A DNA stretch of 64,000 nt from Rhodospirillales bacterium (GCA_019634165.1 JAHQVT010000014.1:1-64000), one strand, 5' to 3'. Shown: positions 52,224-60,372, counted from the first letter of the stretch. The notes: a model not told the origin generated them from the sequence alone. Numbers and translations: made by a program.

Positions 52224-52235
52224 TGACAATTGTCA
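52224..52235. promoter_or_regulatory. Perfect 12 bp palindrome TGACAATTGTCA before the DUF2946/PepSY pair
   Basis: TGACAATTGTCA lies 79 bp before the DUF2946 start, between rpsU and that gene. The position suits an operator. It does not match a regulator box I know with certainty; an iron-responsive factor is a guess from the regulated genes. Confidence 0.45.
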
Positions 52236-52300
52236 GGTTTGCGACATGTAATGTTTGGACAGATGGAATATTTAGGTCCAGAGCCTAGAAAGCAGATAAA

Positions 52301-52330
52301 CCAAACCCGCCTGGATTGCTCCGAGGCGGG
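52301..52330 (-). terminator. Terminator after rpsU
   Basis: On the minus strand CCCGCCT pairs with AGGCGGG around an 11-base loop, followed by TTTGGTTT. It ends rpsU transcription about 84 bp past the stop. Confidence 0.8.
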
Positions 52331-52413
52331 CTTGGTGCACGGGTCCGAATTCAGCAAGCTAAATTCGACCATGCAGTATCACGTTCGAGATACCCCGAAA
52401 GTGAAAAAGAAGA

Positions 52414-52617
52414 CTAGAAGCCTTCGCGCTCGATGCGCTTACGCTCCAGCTTGCGGGAACGACGGACTGCTTCCGCCCCTTCGCGAGCTTTCTTCTCCGA
52501 CGGCTTTTCAAAGTGACGACGGAGTTTCATCTCACGGAAGATTCCCTCACGCTGCATCTTTTTCTTAAGGGCTTTCAGAGCCTGATCGACATTGTTGTCG
52601 CGAACGATTACCTGCAC
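52414..52617 (-). CDS. rpsU: Ribosomal protein bS21
   Basis: A 67-residue small-subunit protein that binds near the anti-Shine-Dalgarno end of 16S rRNA and aids initiation. The sequence [20 protein letters not shown], then [38 protein letters not shown], is typical bS21 with a strongly basic C-terminus. The GTG at 52617 gives the family N-terminus; the GTG at 52626 would add three residues and lies too close to AGGAG. Its leader carries an attenuator-like hairpin. Confidence 0.93.
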   Translation of the reverse strand: MQVIVRDNNVDQALKALKKKMQREGIFREMKLRRHFEKPSEKKAREGAEAVRRSRKLERKRIEREGF

Positions 52618-52635
52618 GGAAACCACGCTCCTTTC

Positions 52636-52675
52636 AAAAAAACAAAAACACCCGGAAAGGCGGAATGCCCTCCGG
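52636..52675 (-). terminator. Attenuator-like hairpin in the rpsU leader
   Basis: On the minus strand CCGGAGG pairs with CC-TTT-CCGG (52652-52675) and is followed by GTGTTTTTGTTTTTTT. The hairpin sits directly before the AAAGGAGC ribosome site (about 52625-52634), so it could end transcription or hide the site. Ribosomal protein feedback is a plausible use, not shown. Confidence 0.6.
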
Positions 52676-52884
52676 TTGGATTTACAGTCAACATGACCGT
52701 GGCCTGTATATAGTCCAAACCGGCCAAAAAGAAAAGAGGGAAGGGGATATTCGCCTTTGGCGTTTATTCAAGCTGGACACGCAAAACGCCAGAGCACAGA
52801 CGACTGTTTGTGGCGATAACTTTTCGGTTAATTATAATCCCATAAATTGTCGTTATGATTGTTATGCTGGTTTGATTGAATTAA

Positions 52885-53400
52885 ATGTATCAACAGATCG
52901 GTAAAGCGCCGGGAGCGTTAACCGCACGTTCCGCAGTGATGTTGGGCACCATTTTGGTCGGGGTATTCACAATGGAAAGCAATTTGCGCGACGCTGCAAT
53001 TGCGCATGCACCATTCTTTATTACCGCACCGGGGCAAAGCGACGTTTTGTTCATCGGGGTGATTTGGTTTGTCGTAATTGCAATATTTATGATTGGTGCA
53101 TTTTACCTGAACCTGCATGCCTTGCCTGAACGATTGGCCCATCATGCCAACCATACGCAAATTCAGTTGATTGGTATCCTGACCTTGCTGGCATTGTTTA
53201 CCCATAATAACGTTTTTTGGGTTGCTGCCTTGGTTCTTGCCGTCATCAAGTTTCCCGATTTTGTGTCCCCGATTAAATCAATCGCACGGTCGTTAAAGGT
53301 CATTGCGCAAAGTAAAGGCGGCATCAATGAGACGATGCAAAGCGAACCTGTGGCTTCTGCAACGGGCACTGTGACGCAGGAGAACACCAAAGATGTTTGA
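52885..53400 (+). CDS. Small membrane protein, partner of HlyD-type adaptor
   Basis: A 171-residue protein with about four hydrophobic segments: LTARSAVMLGTILVGVFTM, LFIGVIWFVVIAIFMIGAFYL, IQLIGILTLLALFTH and VFWVAALVLAVIKFPDF. The C-terminal 45 residues are polar. In E. coli, the HlyD-like YiaV and YibH are encoded with the small DUF3302 proteins YiaW and YibI; the size and layout here are analogous, but I cannot claim homology. It overlaps the adaptor gene by eight bases, so the pair is co-translated. Confidence 0.7.
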   Translation: MYQQIGKAPGALTARSAVMLGTILVGVFTMESNLRDAAIAHAPFFITAPGQSDVLFIGVIWFVVIAIFMIGAFYLNLHALPERLAHHANHTQIQLIGILTLLALFTHNNVFWVAALVLAVIKFPDFVSPIKSIARSLKVIAQSKGGINETMQSEPVASATGTVTQENTKDV

Positions 53401-54625
53401 GCTTCTTCTGTGTTCGATTTTCACCATTTTGCCAGACTATCTAATCAGGCGGTATCGTCAGGGCAAACGGATCGGCCATGAAATTACGCTGTTTTCCGTT
53501 TGGTATGAGTTGCGCTTTGGCATTACGGCCTGTGCAATTTTGACGATTTCTCTTATCTCGGTGATTTTCTATTTCCACCCGTCAAGCATGCATGTGTCGT
53601 CCTTCTTTCGGACGGTGACGATCTTGCCGGAAAAGGGCGGACGCGTTGTCGAAATTTATGTCGATAATGATCAGGTGGTAAATGCTGGCGATCCATTGTT
53701 TCGAATTGATAACCGCGTTGAACGCGAAGCGGTGGCAATGGCCGAACAACGAATTGCCGAAATCCGTGCCCAGATGGATGTTTCGCGTGCGGACCTTGCG
53801 GTGGCCGACGGGAATTTGGAACAGGCGCGCGGGGCTTATAATCAGGTGCGCGATGAGTTAAAGGTCAAATCTGATCTGCTATCGCGCGGGACCAACGCCG
53901 TATCACGGCGAGAAGTTGAACGTCTTGAGGTTTCCCTGACCACCCGTCAGGGCGGCCTGAACGCGGCAGAAGCCAGTAAAACCGTGATTGAAACCAAACT
54001 TGAAAGCCTGTTGCCCGCACAGCTTGCCAACGCGCAAGCATCGCTTCGGTCATCAGAAGCAGAACTTTCTAAAACGGTTGTCCGGGCGGGTATCAAAGGC
54101 AAAGTACAGCAATTTGCTTTGCAAAATGGCGATTTTGTCAGTCCGATCCTACGCCCGGCCGGTATTCTTATCCCTGAAAAAGAAGAAGAAACCATCTTTC
54201 AGGCGGGTTTTAACCAGATTGCGACACAGGTCATCAAGCCCGGCGTGATTAGCGAGGTTTCCTGTGCATCACTTCCATTTGAAATCATTCCGATGGTGAT
54301 TACGGATGTGCAGCCGGTGATTGCAACCGGGCAGTTCCGCCCAAGTGACCAACTGCTGGATATTACAGAACGGGCAAAAGCCGGAACGTTTCTGGCCAAG
54401 ATGGTGCCGCTTTATCCAGAAACGATTGCAACCGTCCCGTTGGGCAGTAAATGCATCGCCAATGCCTATACCAATACGCATGACCAACTTGAAGACCCGG
54501 AAATATCATCTGGTCGCTGGTTGTTCCTGCATATGGTTCAAACCGTCGGGGTGGTGCATGCAATTTTGTTGCGTGTTCAGACCATGCTATGGCCGATACA
54601 ATCATTGGTGTTCTCTGGCCATTGA
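53393..54625 (+). CDS. HlyD family membrane fusion/adaptor protein, no partner pump
   Basis: A 410-residue adaptor. The N-terminus is unusual: a cytoplasmic or re-entrant stretch (MFELLLCSIFTILPDYLIRRYRQGKRIGHEI), then a membrane helix (ITACAILTISLISVIFYF). After it come the biotinyl-lipoyl half-motifs (VTILPEKGGRVVEIYVDNDQVVNAGDPLFRID and TVVRAGIKGKVQQFALQNGDFV), split by a long coiled-coil hairpin (VEREAVAMAEQRIAEIRAQMDVS to LPAQLANAQASLRSSEAEL), and a C-terminal beta domain. This resembles YibH/AaeA-type adaptors. No inner-membrane pump or outer-membrane channel gene is adjacent, apart from the small membrane protein upstream. Confidence 0.85.
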   Translation: MFELLLCSIFTILPDYLIRRYRQGKRIGHEITLFSVWYELRFGITACAILTISLISVIFYFHPSSMHVSSFFRTVTILPEKGGRVVEIYVDNDQVVNAGDPLFRIDNRVEREAVAMAEQRIAEIRAQMDVSRADLAVADGNLEQARGAYNQVRDELKVKSDLLSRGTNAVSRREVERLEVSLTTRQGGLNAAEASKTVIETKLESLLPAQLANAQASLRSSEAELSKTVVRAGIKGKVQQFALQNGDFVSPILRPAGILIPEKEEETIFQAGFNQIATQVIKPGVISEVSCASLPFEIIPMVITDVQPVIATGQFRPSDQLLDITERAKAGTFLAKMVPLYPETIATVPLGSKCIANAYTNTHDQLEDPEISSGRWLFLHMVQTVGVVHAILLRVQTMLWPIQSLVFSGH

Positions 54626-54691
54626 TACCCTTTGGTCTTGCATCATGCATAGGGGCTTTACAGATGGGCGGTTTTGGTTGGATATAGGGGA

Positions 54692-55297
54692 ATGTCGATC
54701 CTTAAAATTGCCCGGATGGGCCACCCGGTTCTACGCCATGTCGCCGACCGGGTCGAAGACCCGCTTGATCCTGAAATTCAGCGTTTGATTGCTGATATGA
54801 AGGACACCATGAAGGATGCCGGTGGCGTTGGCCTTGCGGCACCACAGGTGTTTGTTTCCAAGGCGATTATGGTATTTTTCGTACCCGTATTTCGCAAAAG
54901 CGATGACCCCGATGACGGGGAAATTCCTCTAAGCGTTCTGATCAATCCAGAGATTGAACCGATTGGCGACGATATTGTTGATGGTTGGGAAGGGTGTCTT
55001 TCCATTCCGGGGCTACAGGGTGTCGTGCCGCGCTGGAACAAAATCCGCTATCGCGGGTTAAACGAAAAGGGCGAGGAAATCGAACGCATTGCAGGTGGTT
55101 TTCATGCCCGCGTGGTGCAGCACGAATATGATCATTTGATCGGAGTGATGTATCCTGAACGTATGGAAGACATGACACTGCTTGGGTTTAACGAAGAATT
55201 GCGTGAATACCCGCCTGAGACTACCTTTAGGCAATCAGACGTGTCAGATGATGATGACGATACAAATGATGCCAACATACGTGATGAGGAGGCCTGA
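54692..55297 (+). CDS. def: Peptide deformylase
   Basis: A 201-residue metallopeptidase that removes the formyl group from new proteins. Motif I is GVGLAAPQ (about 45-52), motif II EGCLSIPG (metal Cys) and motif III QHEYDHLIG (two metal His and the catalytic Glu). Compared with standard Def it has an insertion of about ten residues after AAPQ (VFFVPVFRKSDDPDDGEIPLS) and a long acidic tail (SDVSDDDDDTNDANIRDEEA). No fmt gene is beside it, so this may be a second deformylase. It ends one base before the COQ9 gene start. Confidence 0.92.
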   Translation: MSILKIARMGHPVLRHVADRVEDPLDPEIQRLIADMKDTMKDAGGVGLAAPQVFVSKAIMVFFVPVFRKSDDPDDGEIPLSVLINPEIEPIGDDIVDGWEGCLSIPGLQGVVPRWNKIRYRGLNEKGEEIERIAGGFHARVVQHEYDHLIGVMYPERMEDMTLLGFNEELREYPPETTFRQSDVSDDDDDTNDANIRDEEA

Positions 55298-55298
55298 T

Positions 55299-55994
55299 AT
55301 GACCGTGTCCGAAAGCATGAGCCGCTTGCAAGCCCAGCGCCAAGCATTGGTCGAAGCCGCCCTTGAACATGTGCCGTTTGATGGTTGGACCAAACAGTCC
55401 CTTTTGGCCGGGGCAGAGGATATTGATCTTGCGTCTGGTGAAGTTGACCGTTTGTTGCCCAATGGTATTCGCCAAGCGATCATGACCTATGTCGAAATGA
55501 TTGACCGCAAAATGCTTGCAACCCTTGATGAAAAGGGGCTTGAAAACATGAAAATCCGCGAACGCATTGCAACAGCGGTTAAGACCCGTCTTGATCTGGT
55601 CGAAGATCAAAAGGACGCAGTGCGGGCGGCTGTGGCATATCTTGCCTTGCCCCAAAATGCGGCCCTGGGTCTTAAACTGACCCACGGTACGGTGGATAAG
55701 ATGTGGGTTGCTGCGGGCGATACGTCGACCGACTATAATTGGTACACCAAGCGGATGTTGCTTGCCGGGGTTTATGGATCAACCTTGGCATTCTGGCTGG
55801 ATGATACATCGGATGGTCATGTTGATAGTTGGGCATTTCTTGATCGTCGGATTAGCAATGTGCTTCAGATCCCTAAAATCACAGCCAAACTTGGGCAGGT
55901 TGGCAAGTTTGCCAAGGCACCCTTAAAGTTTGGGGCAAAGCTTGCCCGCTGCATGCCGACACCGGGGCGTGTTCGTCGTCAGTTTGGTGGATAA
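55299..55994 (+). CDS. COQ9 family ubiquinone biosynthesis protein
   Basis: A 231-residue COQ9-type protein with a TetR-like helical fold that in mitochondria binds lipids and presents ubiquinone precursors to the Coq7 hydroxylase. Typical parts are QRQALVEAALEHVPFDGWTKQSL, EVDRLLPNGIRQAIMTYVEMIDRKML, the amphipathic stretch STDYNWYTKRMLLAGVYGSTLAFWLDD and DSWAFLDRRISNVLQIPK. The GAGGAGG site upstream of the ATG at 55299 sets the start. It follows def by one base. It adds to the ubiquinone genes in the window (ubiG, ubiX, ABC1 kinase). Confidence 0.92.
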   Translation: MTVSESMSRLQAQRQALVEAALEHVPFDGWTKQSLLAGAEDIDLASGEVDRLLPNGIRQAIMTYVEMIDRKMLATLDEKGLENMKIRERIATAVKTRLDLVEDQKDAVRAAVAYLALPQNAALGLKLTHGTVDKMWVAAGDTSTDYNWYTKRMLLAGVYGSTLAFWLDDTSDGHVDSWAFLDRRISNVLQIPKITAKLGQVGKFAKAPLKFGAKLARCMPTPGRVRRQFGG

Positions 55995-56024
55995 GGGTCG
56001 GCTCTGACATTTTTACGCCAAAAC

Positions 56025-56058
56025 AAACGCCACCAGCATGAAGCGCGGTGGCGTTTTT
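56025..56058. terminator. Bidirectional terminator between COQ9 and the SNase-like gene
   Basis: AAACGCCACC pairs with GGTGGCGTTT around a 12-base loop, with TTTTTCG rightward and GTTTGTTTT leftward. It serves both convergent genes. Confidence 0.85.
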
Positions 56059-56092
56059 CGTTTTCTGATCTGGAAACTCTATGACCTTAAGG

Positions 56093-56773
56093 TCAGAAGG
56101 TAGAACCAAGGAAACTTAAAAGTGTGGGGTCAGGTGCGTTGGCCCGTTTTGTTTCTGCGGCCAAATCGATGTTGAATGCTTTGCCAAACAGATGAGACGG
56201 TGCTTGATCAAATGCCTTCTCTTCGCGTTTAAGGGCATCGTCACCGGATTGGATATCTTGACGGGTTGGCTTGGCAGCAAGGGCAACCAGTTCAGAAGGC
56301 GGTGTTCCCATCCAGATGCCTTTGCGGTTTTCTTTGGCAAATGCCTGATCACGCAAATATGTCGGGCAGCTTGGGTGACTGTCGCAGCTTACCATATCGA
56401 CCATCGCCCATCCGGCACGCAAGATCAGGCGGTTAAGGTCATTCCGGCCAATGCGACATTCGGTCAGCATCGGGAAAAGCTGAACGTCTGAAACCTGCTG
56501 ACATTTGATGGCATAGTTTTCAATGATGCGGTCGAGTGCTTGTTTAGCAGCCGCACCACATTTGAATTCAACGGCACCGGCCCGGCAGATCATGCCGGGT
56601 TTTGGGGCGCGAATGCCAAACAGTTCGACAATCATTTCGCCAAAGCGCAGCTTGTCACCTTCGACAACGTCGGGGAAGCCAGCAGCCCCAGGGGCAGCAT
56701 TGGCATTGTTCATCTGGCTTTCGATGGCGGTAAGGCCAAAGGCCAGTGAAAGAATGATCAGAAGTTTCTTCAT
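56093..56773 (-). CDS. Exported SNase-like (thermonuclease fold) protein with altered active site
   Basis: A 226-residue exported protein. The signal peptide is MKKLLIILSLAFGLTAIES, continuing to NANA before APGAAG. The mature part resembles the staphylococcal nuclease fold: VVEGDKLRFGEMIVELFGIRAPKPG, CGAAAKQALDRIIEN, GRNDLNRLILRAGWAMV and AKENRKGIWMG. In active enzymes the loop reads G-I/V-D-x-P-E with a preceding Arg. Here the Asp position is Arg (GIRAPK) and the Glu position is Lys, and no Arg precedes. I infer a non-catalytic relative. Four Cys could form disulfides. The ATG at 56773 is used; the longer frame is rejected. Confidence 0.75.
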   Translation of the reverse strand: MKKLLIILSLAFGLTAIESQMNNANAAPGAAGFPDVVEGDKLRFGEMIVELFGIRAPKPGMICRAGAVEFKCGAAAKQALDRIIENYAIKCQQVSDVQLFPMLTECRIGRNDLNRLILRAGWAMVDMVSCDSHPSCPTYLRDQAFAKENRKGIWMGTPPSELVALAAKPTRQDIQSGDDALKREEKAFDQAPSHLFGKAFNIDLAAETKRANAPDPTLLSFLGSTF

Positions 56774-56886
56774 CTCGTTCCGTCCATAAAGAGTTTCCTG
56801 CCCCAACAACAGCAAACCCGATGCCAATCAACTGGGCATAAAATGCCATTCGATGGTGTTTTGGCGTAACGCTATGAATGTCATAT

Positions 56887-56920
56887 GAAAAAGCCCCGGA
56901 TACGCAAGGTGTCCGGGGCT
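56887..56920 (-). terminator. Terminator after purK
   Basis: On the minus strand AGCCCCGGA pairs with TCCGGGGCT and is followed by TTTTTC. It lies 34 bp past the purK stop. Confidence 0.9.
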
Positions 56921-56953
56921 GAGATCGCAGATATGATGGCAAATTTTGTTTGG

Positions 56954-58042
56954 TTACTTCGGCAATACCCAAGTGACATGGCCCATTTTGCGGCCCGGTT
57001 TTGCTTCGGCCTTGCCATAGAGGTGCAATTTGGCATTTGGCTCGGTCAAAATTGCCTGCCAGTCATTGATGTCATCACCCAACAGGTTTTTCATACGTGC
57101 GTTTGAATGGTGCGCTGGATCGCCCAAGGGCAAGCCGCAAACAGCACGAATGAACTGTTCGAACTGACTGGTGATGCAGGCATCGATCGTCCAATGCCCG
57201 GAATTGTGCGGGCGCGGGGCGACTTCATTGACCAGAATATTGCCATCAGTGGTGACAAACATCTCAACGGCCAAAAGACCAACAAACTCCATCGCACTGA
57301 CAAGTTTGATCGCCATGTCTTCGGCTTTTTTTGACAGATCATCAGCAATTTCAGCCGGGGCAACGGTCACATCCAGAATGTGATTGGTGTGAACGTTTTC
57401 AACCGGGCAGAAGCAGGCGGTGTCACCTTTAACGCCGCGGGCAACGATGACGGATATTTCGCGTTCAAACGAGATGAAGCCTTCAAGAATGGCTTCGGCA
57501 TTCTTCATTTCGGCCCATGCTTGCGCAAGGTCTGTGTTGGCGGTGATTTTGACCTGACCTTTGCCGTCATAGCCCAGTTCGGTGGTTTTCAAAACCGATG
57601 GACGACCAAGTTTGGCAACGGCAGTTTCAAGGTCGGCCAATGAACGCACGGCTTCAAACGGGGCAGTACCGATGCCATGATCATTGCAGAAGGTTTTTTC
57701 GCGCAGACGGTTTTGGGAAATGTGCAGGCATTTCCAACCCGGACGGACCGGAACCAATTCCGAAAGAAGCTTCACACTGTCATGCGGAACGTTTTCAAAT
57801 TCAAACGTCACGACATCGACATCTTGGGCAAAGCTTCGCAGGGCATCAAGATCGCTATAATCGGCAATGGTTGCCTTGGCGCATACTTGTTCGGTCGGGC
57901 TATCTGCGCCGGGGCCGAATACATGAACCTTGTAACCGAGTTCGGCGGCACAGAATGCTGCCATACGGCCAAGTTGGCCGTTGCCCATGATGCCAATCGT
58001 GCTGCCTAGTGCGATGATGCGCGTGTCGAAATCCTGCGTCAT
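56954..58042 (-). CDS. purK: N5-carboxyaminoimidazole ribonucleotide synthase
   Basis: A 362-residue ATP-grasp enzyme of purine synthesis that carboxylates AIR to N5-CAIR using ATP and bicarbonate. The N-terminal preATP-grasp fold has IGIMGNGQLGRMAAFCAAELGYKVHVFGPG. The ATP-grasp core has VLKTTELGYDGKGQVKI, ILEGFISFEREISVIVAR and the C-terminal VNEVAPRPHNSGHWTIDACITSQFEQ. GAGGA with a four-base spacer precedes the ATG at 58042. Together with purE it makes CAIR. The purE terminator lies in the 114 bp between the genes, so coupling is partial. Confidence 0.96.
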   Translation of the reverse strand: MTQDFDTRIIALGSTIGIMGNGQLGRMAAFCAAELGYKVHVFGPGADSPTEQVCAKATIADYSDLDALRSFAQDVDVVTFEFENVPHDSVKLLSELVPVRPGWKCLHISQNRLREKTFCNDHGIGTAPFEAVRSLADLETAVAKLGRPSVLKTTELGYDGKGQVKITANTDLAQAWAEMKNAEAILEGFISFEREISVIVARGVKGDTACFCPVENVHTNHILDVTVAPAEIADDLSKKAEDMAIKLVSAMEFVGLLAVEMFVTTDGNILVNEVAPRPHNSGHWTIDACITSQFEQFIRAVCGLPLGDPAHHSNARMKNLLGDDINDWQAILTEPNAKLHLYGKAEAKPGRKMGHVTWVLPK

Positions 58043-58120
58043 GTATTCCTCGATCAATAAACTTCCAGCCGGGGAAGCATTACCTTAATTCAGGCAACCA
58101 TCAAACTTGTTTGCGGTAAA

Positions 58121-58146
58121 CAAAAACGCGCCCGATGGGGCGCGCC
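58121..58146 (-). terminator. Terminator between purE and purK
   Basis: On the minus strand CGCGCCC-CATC-GGGCGCG is followed by TTTTTGTTT. It lies 13 bp after the purE stop and before purK, so read-through or a separate purK promoter is required. Confidence 0.8.
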
Positions 58147-58156
58147 TGTTTTCAGA

Positions 58157-58657
58157 TCACGGTGCCGGATCAACCGGCGCATCTGCGACCGATGCGGTCT
58201 GGGCTGCGCGCCAGTCATCAAGCCGCTTGGCAAGATCATCATCCATCAGCGCCATGATGCCTGCGGCCATCAAACCGGCATTCTTTGCACCAGCAGAGCC
58301 AATGGCAAGGGTCCCAACCGGAACGCCGCCAGGCATTTGCACGATGGAAAGCAAACTATCAAGCCCCTTAAGGGTGCGACTTTGAACCGGAACACCCAAA
58401 ACAGGAAGCGGGGTCATGGCTGCTGCCATACCCGGAAGATGCGCTGCACCCCCAGCACCGGCGATAATAACCTTAAGTCCGCGCGATTTGGCCGACTTGG
58501 CGTAATCATACAGGCGATCAGGTGTGCGATGGGCCGAGACGATTTTGGTCTCATACGCGACGTTCAGCGCATCAAGGACATCTGCTGCGTTTTTCATGGT
58601 TTCCCAGTCGGACTGGCTTCCCATGATAATGCCGATGACCGGTGTTTGATCGCTCAT
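58157..58657 (-). CDS. purE: N5-CAIR mutase
   Basis: A 166-residue class I PurE that moves the carboxyl group to give CAIR. Hallmarks are [42 protein letters not shown] (the catalytic His), [28 protein letters not shown] and [23 protein letters not shown] ten bases before the ATG at 58657 supports the start. The enzyme works as an octamer in the cytoplasm. Confidence 0.96.
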   Translation of the reverse strand: MSDQTPVIGIIMGSQSDWETMKNAADVLDALNVAYETKIVSAHRTPDRLYDYAKSAKSRGLKVIIAGAGGAAHLPGMAAAMTPLPVLGVPVQSRTLKGLDSLLSIVQMPGGVPVGTLAIGSAGAKNAGLMAAGIMALMDDDLAKRLDDWRAAQTASVADAPVDPAP

Positions 58658-58719
58658 ATTGGCGGCTCCGTTTCGGGCGGTTTCGTGAAGGGCCGCATTA
58701 TATGCAGCGCGGCCTATCA

Positions 58720-58735
58720 TGCAAGCGTGCTTGCA
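58720..58735. promoter_or_regulatory. Palindrome TGCAAGC-GT-GCTTGCA upstream of purE
   Basis: A perfect 7 bp inverted repeat around GT lies 63 bp upstream of the purE start. It resembles the PUR box of gamma-proteobacteria (GCAA...TTGC), but with a core longer by two bases. A LacI-type purine regulator would be the likeliest binder; this is a guess. Confidence 0.4.
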
Positions 58736-58917
58736 CGATCTAAGATAGCTTGAACGTTTTAAATCGGACAGCCTGCTGATGACTTAGTTTTATCTATTCA
58801 AACGTATGGCGCGACTATTCTTACTGTGGATTGAAAAGGATGATGAATTGATCGCCATTTTGATGTATTCTTTACCAATAGCTCATATAACTGTGCAGGT
58901 AGCACGGAAGGTCCGAC

Positions 58918-59754
58918 ATGAAAGTCACAAGACCCGTCTCAACAACATCCTCTATGGGTGGGGGAGATGGCAGGTATCCATCAAATCATTATGGCGTGTT
59001 TTCTTATGGCAAGGACGCAGGCCATCGGCGTGGGCCAAATCAGCAACATCAAGTTGATATTGATACGCGAAATGTCCCTGATCCTGTGGAAGAAGAGCAT
59101 TTCCGCACGGCCGATATTGCCAATGTGCTGGGCATTCCCGATGGTCAGGTGACACCGGCTGTTGAACAGGCAATTGGTCGATTGATGGTGCGGGTCAATA
59201 CGCTGACCGAGAGTGCCACTGAATTAAAGAAACGGCTGGCGCATCTTACCCGTACCGAAGGACAAGATGCATTTACAGGTGCGCTTAACCGTCCGGCATT
59301 CATGCAAATTCTTGAAAACGAAGTCGCCCTTTTGGGAACGGACAGAACCAACCGGACCATAATGATCTGTGAGGTGTTGAATATCGAAGACATCTTGCAG
59401 CGCTATGGACAGGAATGCAAAGACGGGCTGTTTAACTATGTCCGGCGTATTATCGCCGATTTTGTCATGGCACCGCATCATCTTGGCTATCTCGGTTGCA
59501 ATGACTTTGTTGCCTTGATGTACAATGTAGATCGGGACGATGTGCTGCAACGTATTGATGCGATTACGCGTTGGCTTGCGCAGCATCCTTATTTGCATAA
59601 AGACACGCCAATCACTGTTGTCCCGGTCTTTGGCCTTTATCAGGCGGTCAAAGGTGACAGCGCCGTTTCAGTGCTTAATGCCGCGGACGCAGCATTGCGC
59701 GCGCAAAAGGAAATGTATTTTGCGCAAGTGGATCGTATTCCTTCAGGGATTTGA
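58918..59754 (+). CDS. Degenerate GGDEF-fold protein
   Basis: A 278-residue protein. The first 55 residues are polar and probably disordered (SSMGGGDGRYPSNHYG). A short helix (MVRVNTLTESATELKKRLAHL) precedes a GGDEF-like domain: DAFTGALNRPAFMQILENEV matches the D-x-LTGLxNRRxF start, and GYLGCNDFVALM occupies the GGDEF signature position. G-C-N-D-F in place of G-G-D-E-F removes the catalytic acids, so diguanylate cyclase activity is unlikely. It could bind a partner or a nucleotide. GGAAGG precedes the ATG. Confidence 0.75.
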   Translation: MKVTRPVSTTSSMGGGDGRYPSNHYGVFSYGKDAGHRRGPNQQHQVDIDTRNVPDPVEEEHFRTADIANVLGIPDGQVTPAVEQAIGRLMVRVNTLTESATELKKRLAHLTRTEGQDAFTGALNRPAFMQILENEVALLGTDRTNRTIMICEVLNIEDILQRYGQECKDGLFNYVRRIIADFVMAPHHLGYLGCNDFVALMYNVDRDDVLQRIDAITRWLAQHPYLHKDTPITVVPVFGLYQAVKGDSAVSVLNAADAALRAQKEMYFAQVDRIPSGI

Positions 59755-60002
59755 TCAACGACATGCGATCGTCCCATGCTTGCAAGAAGCACTTCTTTGC
59801 AGGGTGACATTTCCTAAAACCAACTTCCGATAATTTCACATAGAACCGATTTGACGTCGAAAACCTGCTGGCACGTGCAAGATGCAGGCAGGGTCGAAAC
59901 CGTATGATCATTTCGTTCGATGAAATGGGATTTTGCGGGAACTTTTTGCCGCGAAAATATTTGTGCGTTGCAAAGAGGTAAAGCGGGAAAATATGCCCCG
60001 CA

Positions 60003-60209
60003 TCAGGCAATAATGTCGGGAACCAGTTGCGACTCGATATAAAGGATTTCATCTTTGAGTGCGAGTTTGCGCTTTTTCATGCGGCCCAAACGCAGTTGAT
60101 CATGGTGTGGGGCATGCACCATTTGTTCGATGGCGACATCAAGATCGCGGTGTTCCTCGCGTAATGAAAGAAGTCTCTTTTCAATCTCGATCTGATTGAT
60201 TTCGTCCAT
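60003..60209 (-). CDS. YdcH family (DUF465) small protein
   Basis: A 68-residue helical-hairpin protein. DUF465 features are IEKRLLSLREEHRDLDVAIEQMV followed by RLGRMKKRKLALKDEILYIES. The function is unknown. A second DUF465 protein is encoded at 62731-62895 with the same C-terminal RKLxxKDEI pattern. Its promoter region faces pfk and would include the large inverted repeat at 60301-60327. Confidence 0.85.
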   Translation of the reverse strand: MDEINQIEIEKRLLSLREEHRDLDVAIEQMVHAPHHDQLRLGRMKKRKLALKDEILYIESQLVPDIIA

Positions 60210-60300
60210 TTTTGATCCAGCTTAATAACCAACGCGAAGGAGAACTTAGGTTTGAACCTTTTTTAGTCATTAAATTGGGTTCAGACCAGAATATTAACAG

Positions 60301-60327
60301 AAATCATATGGGCAACCCATATGATTT
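60301..60327. promoter_or_regulatory. Perfect 12 bp inverted repeat upstream of pfk
   Basis: AAATCATATGGG and CCCATATGATTT flank a CAA spacer. It lies 45 bp before the pfk start, 91 bp from the divergent DUF465 start. It is long and exact enough to be an operator or a strong RNA hairpin, and no T-run follows that would make it a terminator. Confidence 0.6.
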
Positions 60328-60372
60328 GTATCAACCTTAAGAACGAAAATGGCTTTATTGGGAAGGAAGCGC

